Source: Tetmemena sp. SeJ-2015 (taxonomy: Eukaryota > Ciliophora > Spirotrichea > Sporadotrichida > Oxytrichidae). From it: DNA of 64,000 nucleotides. Positions within the stretch are counted from its first letter, which is position 1, and every line of letters begins with the position of its first letter. A model generated the notes under the pieces. It searched no databases. It was given only the letters and a program-made list of their open reading frames with translations, and was not told where the DNA came from. The translations under genes were made by a program, and so were the position numbers. Positions 58,119 through 64,000 of this stretch are shown piece by piece. The stretch covers positions 124,001 to 188,000 of the forward strand of contig JAJKFJ010022734.1 in assembly GCA_027382625.1 (NCBI GenBank), written 5' to 3'.

Positions 58119-58680
58119 AAAATAATAAATTTATCACTTAATTCATAAACATAATTTACCATATATGTCAAAGAATATATGAGAATGTATCTTTCTTAAT
58201 ATAATATTATGAAATTAGAAATAAAATGTGCTTCAAATTTTTTTTTTTTTGCATTTTTACAATATTTAAAAGTAATTAAGGCAGAGGGATTATCGTTAAA
58301 TAGGTTATCATTGCCACTAAACTAATATTCTCACTTTTTAGTCAAATTAACTCTCACTCTCATTTGAATTTCTTAAGTCTACTTATTAATATAAATTTGA
58401 ATAAAATAAGAAGAAGAAGAAATAATGATTTAAGGTTTGATTGAAATTAAGTTTTGGGCTTACCACTTCATCTTTTGTGAATTGGTAAACAATAATTACT
58501 TTAACACAATTGTCTTCACATTTATTTATAGCTGAGTTTATCATAAGCAATTATGGATTGAATATAAGGTGGTCTTAAAATAGGTTTGGCATCTCAACTA
58601 CCAGCAATCAACGTGAATGAAAGTGGAGTCTTGAGATTTATAGCAACAAAGTAGAACAGAGAGTTCTATCTGATTAGGGC
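58119..58680. other. AT-rich spacer
   Basis: Between the start of the unrecognised gene and the end of the dynein C-terminal block. No conserved coding seen; contains a 13-nt T run near 58,240. Confidence 0.6.
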
Positions 58681-61600
58681 TCAATCGTTGAGCGAGCAGA
58701 GCATAGCTACTCCTCTCTTAATCCAGTGGCTCTGTGGCTTGTCCGAGGGTAGACGGATGTGAGTGACGAAGTTTGTAGAATGTCCAGTAGTTGATAGAGT
58801 TCCTCTACGCTCCAGAGTCTTATAGACTGGGCAGTTGTAGTTAGGGTAATTCTTAACTTCCTCATTCAGGCAAGGCTTGAACCAAATCATTGGGCACTTC
58901 ACAAAAAGAATCTTCAAGTCACTCTCATCAAGAAGGCGGGTGGAGTAGTTCCACTTGCATCCTTCAATGTACATTCCACAGACGTTGATTCCATCTTCAG
59001 GAGGGTGAGGGTTCTCCTCTTAGATCATTTCGTAGTCGAACACTAACTTATCGATGGGAATCTGATACTTACGAGCATAGTTTTGAAGTGCTCCAGTCAA
59101 GAAACCTTGAGTGAAGTAGAACTTGTTGATCCAATAGAAGGGTGGAATACCGTGATTAATCCAGTGTTAGAAGAATTCTAGTCTTTGCTTTAGATCAGTT
59201 ACATATCCTCCAAGAGGCTTGAGTGAAGGATAAGACTTACTCTTCCATAGTTGTGGCACTTTACCGTCGAAGAGAGACTTCAAGGCTTCTTCTAGTTGAG
59301 AGGAGAGCAAAATTTCACCCTTGATAGCCTTTTTAAGATCCTTGAGTGAACCACGAATAATGTTAATCAATCCGTTGAAACGAATAAGCTCCTGAGTAAG
59401 CACGGTATTCATGCTTTGTTCATAAGAAACTGGATACTTCTTCTCTGCGGCTTTAACGTCGAAAGGCTCAGGAACATCAATTAAGATTTAATCTGCTAAA
59501 TGCATGATCATCTCATCTGAGTTGCCTCCGCCACCAGCAGCTGCATTCTATTAGGTACTCAGAATAGCTTCAAAGGCTGTGTCAGTCTCATTTCTATCCT
59601 TGGTTATGTCTGCGTTTGAGTGGAGACCAAACACCTCAGGCTCTGGGTATTAAGGCAGTTACTTGATATAATCAAGGTAGTTATCGTAATCCGTGAAAGG
59701 AGGGACATAGTAAACTCCAGAGGGTGAGAGTTTGTAGTTGTCATCAAAGATCTTGTCAGAGTAATAGTCCTCCAAGATAGTCATTAGGCATCTGCGATCC
59801 TTATCGTCTGTCACTCTTCCTCCATAGTTACACTCACCAGTCAGATAAAATGAATACACTTTTCAAATTAGATCATTAAATTCATTTGCTCTGGAGTTTA
59901 CTTAAGTGCATCTAGAGGAGCCTTATCGGGATACTGATTGATGAAGATTCTTAGTTGACGCACTGAGATGATTAGGTCTGACTAGTTAAACTCGTAGGGG
60001 ATGTTCCAGCCAAGGGGTCCGAACTTTCTTCTCTCTTAAATAACTGCATGGAAGAAGCAGAGACCGAAGACTAACTTTCTGAACTCTCTGGGCTTCACAC
60101 AAGCTTCGAAGAAGTCCTTCTGATTGGAAATAGGGTCTGTGAGATAAGATCCTCCCAAGTTAGAGCGGAGACCCTTTGGAGGTTCATTCAAGAAAAATAA
60201 GTGAATTTTATAAAGATATGAAGTCTTTTTCGATTAGTCATCTTCAATCCGTTTTGAAGGATGGAAACTGGGAAATCCTTTGAAGGGTAAGAGGTAAGCC
60301 AGATTCTGAATTCTCTGTTTGTGATCTTATGGTCAGGTGAGAGCTCCTCGCAAATCTTTTCCAATTTGCCCATCCAGCTGACTGCAAGATGGCAGTTCTA
60401 TAGCACAACCCAAGATCCTTTCTAGACTGCTTCTTGAATGAATCATTACATACATAGTGTAACTAATTTAAAAATCTCTCAGCCTTGGGACCTTGACCTT
60501 GCCCAAGTGATACAGTGTCGATGTGCTTCTTCTTAACCTCTCCAAACTTGACTAAGCTGTTGAGGGGATCTGCTCCTGGGGAAAGCACGAAGATCAAAGG
60601 AGTGGTGCTAGTTGAATAATTTATACGATCTATATGATGAATCCTTATAGACGACGTTGAGATCGAATTGAGGAGGTGTGATGAAAGCATCTCCGAGCTA
60701 TTCGATAATGTAATTGAAGATTGCTGGAATGACCTTATCTAATTAAGTTTGCTTGAATTCAAAAAATTTTGTATCTGGTCTGATGCATCTAAGGATGATC
60801 ATTCTCTGGAATGAGTTCAGCTTGTTAGTGTAGTCGTCATTTAGTTTGAAGTCGTGAGGAGTTGAGCTGTCGTACATCTGCTTGTAGATCGAGTGCTTAG
60901 CCTTGAAGTGCTCTTGGAAACCCTTGAATCCCTTTAGATCACTCATTCTGAGCAACTCTCCCCAAGATTTCTCACTCACCCAATCAGCAGGGCAGGGAGG
61001 CAGGTCTCCTCCGAGTTGGATACCTCCAGTGAGGAAGAATCTGAATTCTTCGGTGTCCATTTCCTTGGACATCTCCTTAAGCTTGCAAGTGAGCAAGAAG
61101 GAGAAGATGATCTTGTCCTTTTCGAAGAGGGAACGACAGATGTTTCTGTAGAGTGAGATGAGGAACTCTTCATTGAGGAAGTTCAGGCGCTCTTGCAAGT
61201 CTTCACTTGGCTGTGAGTTTTGAATGGCTGCGATGAAAAGATTGATGAAGAAGGAAAGCGAGTACTGATACATAGGATCGATGTTGGCTAGATCAGTGAT
61301 ACAGAAGAAGAGTCCAGCAGTACGCTCAGCAACTGGTCTGTAGCCCATACGCATCTCATCGATCTCTTTTTCAGTCTTCTCAGCAATTTCTTGCTTCCTG
61401 GCGATATCATTAGCAAGGATCTTAGCATTGGAGAGAATTTCAATAGCCTTAGAGTCTCCGAGGATGTCAGTGGTTGAGGAGAGAGTCTTTAGAATCTGAT
61501 CTTCAATCTCCTCCAACTTATTCTTGTTGGCAGCACCTTCAACCACAAGTTGCTCTTTCTTGACTTGCAGTTCTGAGTTTTCCTTCTCGACTACAATACC

Positions 61601-61735
61601 TAGCAGCTGGTCTGAAAGTCCCTCGTAGGTGATCATGAAGTTGAGTAGGGTGACCTTGGTTGATACCTCAGGCAAGTAGTGAGGATTTCTCAACTTGGTA
61701 GTCATGTAGAACTTGAAGTCTTTTGAGTACTCGAT
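58681..61735 (-). CDS. DNAH: Dynein heavy chain, block 4: AAA5 to C-terminus (minus strand)
   Basis: Begins [20 protein letters not shown], the AAA5 segment, then [17 protein letters not shown] and [18 protein letters not shown]6 has [17 protein letters not shown] (60,590) and [13 protein letters not shown] (60,400). The C-terminal domain includes [18 protein letters not shown] (59,835) and ends [26 protein letters not shown] before TGA (58,681-58,683), the conserved dynein end. IESs: 59,855, 60,186 and 60,613; another about 60,440-60,480 is unresolved. The 5' edge stops inside AAA5 at about 61,735, so the preceding piece lies elsewhere. Confidence 0.92.
59855..59900. other. IES in dynein C-terminal block, pointer TA
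   Basis: TA at 59,855-59,856 and 59,899-59,900. Removing 44 bp gives [19 protein letters not shown]. Confidence 0.8.
60186..60235. other. IES in dynein C-terminal block, pointer ATT
   Basis: ATT at 60,186-60,188 and 60,233-60,235. Removing 47 bp gives [15 protein letters not shown], the family consensus. Confidence 0.92.
60613..60642. other. IES in dynein AAA6, pointer TGAAT
   Basis: TGAAT at 60,613-60,617 and 60,638-60,642. Removing 25 bp joins VVYKDS to [13 protein letters not shown]. Confidence 0.9.
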
Positions 61736-61840
61736 TTATCTATGATCTGGAAAGCAATGAGTAGATTCAAATGAAGTTAGATTAATTAATAAAATAAAAA
61801 GGCTTTGACTGACATACAGTTGGATCGTAGTTAGATGACG

Positions 61841-62539
61841 TCAGAATTCAGTGCCTCCTGGCTGGTACCAGTAGTTGAGATAGTCGTAGGTGTAGATGAA
61901 GAGCACACTCGTGATGCCGAAGAACTGACTAAACCAGAAAATCATGTTGCCGGCTAGACTGCCTTTCAACCCAACCTTCACAAATAGACTCACCAGGAAG
62001 ATCTGGTTCACTTGCAAACTCGATAGATAGAATGATGCTCAAATTTGCTAATGATTGATTGACCCGTTCTTTTTTAATGAGGCTTGCTTAAAGAGAAGAG
62101 TGAGGAAGATCTCGTGGAAGATAATTGAGAAGAGGAAGGTCCACACATTAGCTTGGAAGAATGTAAGGCCCCATCTCAGCAAGTATTCCAAGTATACATG
62201 GCGGTAAAGGTACTCGTGCACTAGTCTGTTCCATTTACGGGAGTACTCGTCAAAGTTACTTTTAAATTAACTCAGTAATTCGCATATAAAGTTAGATGAA
62301 TTCCAAAAGTCTTGATAGAACTAGCGGTCTGCAAAGCCTGATATATCGGCATAGAAGTTGGGGATGAACTCAAAGACTAGGAAGAAGCAGCCGAAATAGA
62401 TTAGCATGACTGGCATATAGAAGCAACTGAATATCTCAGTTGTGGGTACTCCATCTCTCAACAGATTGGAGAGTGGAATCAAGTGACTCTGATAAAGCTC
62501 ATACACGAACAACTATAGAAGAGTTTTTGATATGCTCAT
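61841..62539 (-). CDS. MBOAT O-acyltransferase (ACAT/DGAT1 type), C-terminal part
   Basis: Membrane acyltransferase that esterifies a sterol or diacylglycerol with acyl-CoA in the ER. Seen: a hydrophobic segment, then ISGFADRQFYQDFWNSSNFDEYSRKWNR and VHEYLYRHVYLEYL, matching the FYxDWWN...W(R/K)xWNxPVHxxxxRHxY signature, then WTFLFSIIFHEIF with the active-site His, then GNMIFWFSQFFGI. It ends LNYWYQPGGTEF with TGA (61,841-61,843). Two IESs (62,011; 62,252) are removed. The frame starts near MSISKTLLQLF (62,539) or a little upstream. Family members have about 200 more N-terminal residues with several membrane helices, and those are not between this gene and its neighbour, so the gene is truncated or its first blocks lie elsewhere. 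Sterol versus diacylglycerol substrate cannot be decided. Confidence 0.8.
62011..62087. other. IES in MBOAT gene, pointer CTTGC
   Basis: CTTGC at 62,011-62,015 and 62,083-62,087. Removing 72 bp joins LTLLFKQ to VNQIFLVSLF. Confidence 0.85.
62252..62293. other. IES in MBOAT gene, pointer AAAGTT
   Basis: AAAGTT at 62,252-62,257 and 62,288-62,293. Removing 36 bp gives FWNSSNFDEYSRKWNR, the signature motif. Confidence 0.92.
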
Positions 62540-62697
62540 GGCGAAAGACTATTCTTACAAAGCTACTTTGAAAACAGAGGAATACTGAAAACTTGAATTC
62601 AAAAAAGTCAATCAAATATATAAATATCTCAAAGTGCTTCACAAATTATAGAATACTTGAAAGTTAAAGAGAAACAAATTAAGCTCTAGCAGCGTCA

Positions 62698-64000
62698 TCA
62701 GTTTCTGGAAGCCAACAACTTGACTGCTAAAGCCACGAAAGCAGTAGCAATGGCTCCTCCCACAATCAGAGTAGTGCTTGAATAGCCGCTCTCTTGCTTC
62801 TTCTTGGCTGGCTTCTAAGTCTCTGGAGAGGGCTTGAAGGTAGCTATAGCTTCCTCTAAGCTCATAGGTTTGCAGCAGTGACAGTTGTCGCCCTCAGCTT
62901 GAGCATCATGCTGCTCAGATGCTTCTGCCACAACTGCGGACTGTTCAATTTGTGGCTGCTCTTGTTGAATCACTCAGTAGTTTGGATAACCTCAGGTTGA
63001 GCAACACTTTCGACAGGTGCCTCTTGCTGTTGCTTTTCTTCCTCTTATTAAAGCTAAAATGCTTTAATTTAAGCTCAGCCTGCTGCTCAAGTGAATTCTC
63101 CTGTGGAGATTCAATCATCTCAGACTTCTCTAACTTGGCATCAAGTGAAGGAGCTACTTAGAGTGGCTGTTGTTCAAGAAGAGTGACTATTAAAGGGAAT
63201 TAAGTTTATAAACTTGCTTGGTTTCCTCTGCCTCTCTCACTACCTCAGTCTGTCTCTTTTGTTCCTCATGAAGCTGCTCCTGTCTCTTCCTCTCTTCAGC
63301 CTCATCAAGCTCCTTTTAGATTCTCAGTTTCTCAGCTGCAGCTGCTGCCTCCTCTTTTTAAACTCTCTCCTTCTCTGCTGCTTCATGCTGTTGAATTTTT
63401 TCTCTCTCGGCAGCTTCAAGTCGTTCCTGCTGCTCCTTTGCCTCTCTTGCCGCTGCTTCAGCTTTCTCTTATAGGGCCTTAGCTTCCTGCTCCTGGACCT
63501 TAGTCATAGATGTCTAGATCAAAGCCTCAATCTTCTTAGCTTTCTCTTGGAGCTCTGTGATCAAGCAATGCTTAGATAAAACTTGAGCGTGGAAGTCTGT
63601 CAAAGCTTGCTCGAGGGCCTTAAGACTCTCGGTTGAACCTCTGACGTCCTCAGATATCTCAGATCTATCCAAGGTAAAGACTAGCAAAGCCTTAGAGTGC
63701 TCCTCAAGATCGTGTCTCAAAGAAGCAAGGGAGGTTTGTTGATCCTTAAGAGAAGCCAAATCTGATCCGTTTCTGCCTTCTTCTCAGAATCACTCAGGTG
63801 CTGCTCAACTGATGAAAGTTTTAGCCACACCTCACTCTAATGAAAGGAGAATAACCATCATAGATTAATATCTCACTGAATCTGACTTGGTTCTCTTGCA
63901 GGAGAGCACTCACTCTGACATGCTCCAAGTTTTGCTTCTCTTCAAGTCGCTGCTTAGCCTCATGCTCTTCCTTCTCCTTAGCCAAACGATGCTTTTCTTC
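62698..64000 (-). CDS. Tail-anchored coiled-coil protein, 5' end outside window
   Basis: Minus strand; runs off the right edge. Most of it is a long Glu/Lys/Ala/Gln-rich coiled coil (AKEKEEHEAKQRLEEKQNLEH at the edge; EKAEAAAREAKEQQERLE about 63,440). A Gln/Pro/Glu-rich part and CHCCKPMSLEEAIATFKP follow, and it ends with a single hydrophobic helix (TLIVGGAIATAFVALAVKLL) and ASRN before TGA (62,698-62,700). That suggests a C-tail-anchored membrane protein facing the cytoplasm. An IES lies at 63,831 and a probable one about 63,185-63,212 (pointer AG). One-base slips lie near 62,975 and 63,760. No family recognised. Confidence 0.75.
63831..63877. other. IES in tail-anchored protein gene, pointer CTCACT
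   Basis: CTCACT at 63,831-63,836 and 63,872-63,877. Removing 41 bp joins VRFSE to VWLKLSSVEQHLSDSEK in frame. Confidence 0.85.

Noticed and set aside
1..64000. Telomere-like C4A4 repeats, as at TBE ends or macronuclear chromosome ends
   Set aside because: Only isolated CCCCAAAA-like words are present (for example about 1,930 and 3,868); no tandem run. The window is not a macronuclear nanochromosome end.
1..64000. Bacterial origin suggested by many two-component kinases
   Set aside because: GT-AG introns, Gln-coding TAA/TAG, axonemal dynein and pointer-bounded inserts all point to a ciliate.
1..64000. CRISPR arrays or spaced direct repeats
   Set aside because: Repeats found are paired pointers, TIRs or gene duplicates; there is no regular repeat-spacer pattern.

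Overview
This window looks like germline (micronuclear) DNA of a spirotrich, probably hypotrich, ciliate related to Oxytricha or Stylonychia; the species cannot be told. Reading frames run through TAA and TAG where the families have glutamine and end at TGA. Spacers are very AT-rich, and genuine GT-AG introns are short (mostly 32-50 nt). Most tellingly, conserved genes are broken by short non-coding inserts flanked by 2-9 bp direct repeats. Removing an insert plus one repeat copy restores the conserved protein exactly. These are internal eliminated sequences (IESs) with pointers, and the dynein gene is also scrambled by an inversion.

Layout. 1-46,230: a head-to-tail plus-strand array of hybrid histidine kinases: the last exon of one copy (HK0), then HK-A (about 1,230-11,980), HK-B (about 12,620-21,640, lacking its ATPase and receiver), HK-C (23,260-31,379), HK-D (about 32,910-40,694) and HK-E (41,800-46,230, the cleanest). 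Each has a basic N-terminus, several membrane segments, a PAS-like region, HisKA, HATPase and a receiver domain. The inserts and introns of HK-A to HK-D are packed with mobile DNA: a GC-rich Tc1/mariner-like element (2,330-6,190), an element carrying a GNAT-like gene (13,718-15,561), a large palindrome (15,758-16,620), two copies of a long-TIR MITE (22,460-23,056; 36,886-37,524) and three copies of a 0.4-kb TIR repeat.

46,390-61,735: a scrambled axonemal dynein heavy chain gene. Its N-terminal tail is on the minus strand (55,018 to 51,070), AAA1 to AAA3 on the plus strand (46,390 to 48,901), AAA3-AAA4-stalk start on the minus strand again (50,989 to 48,955), and AAA5-AAA6-C-terminus on the minus strand (61,735 to 58,681). 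The plus and minus AAA3 parts join through a 10-bp inverted pointer inside an intron. The second half of the linker, and the stalk tip to early AAA5, are not in the window. An unrecognised coiled-coil gene (55,117-58,118, minus) lies between dynein blocks.

61,841-64,000, minus: the C-terminal half of an MBOAT (ACAT/DGAT-type) acyltransferase, then a tail-anchored coiled-coil protein running off the window end. Many single-base frame slips in otherwise conserved coding DNA suggest uncorrected indels in the assembly, so frames are given as approximate where they break.
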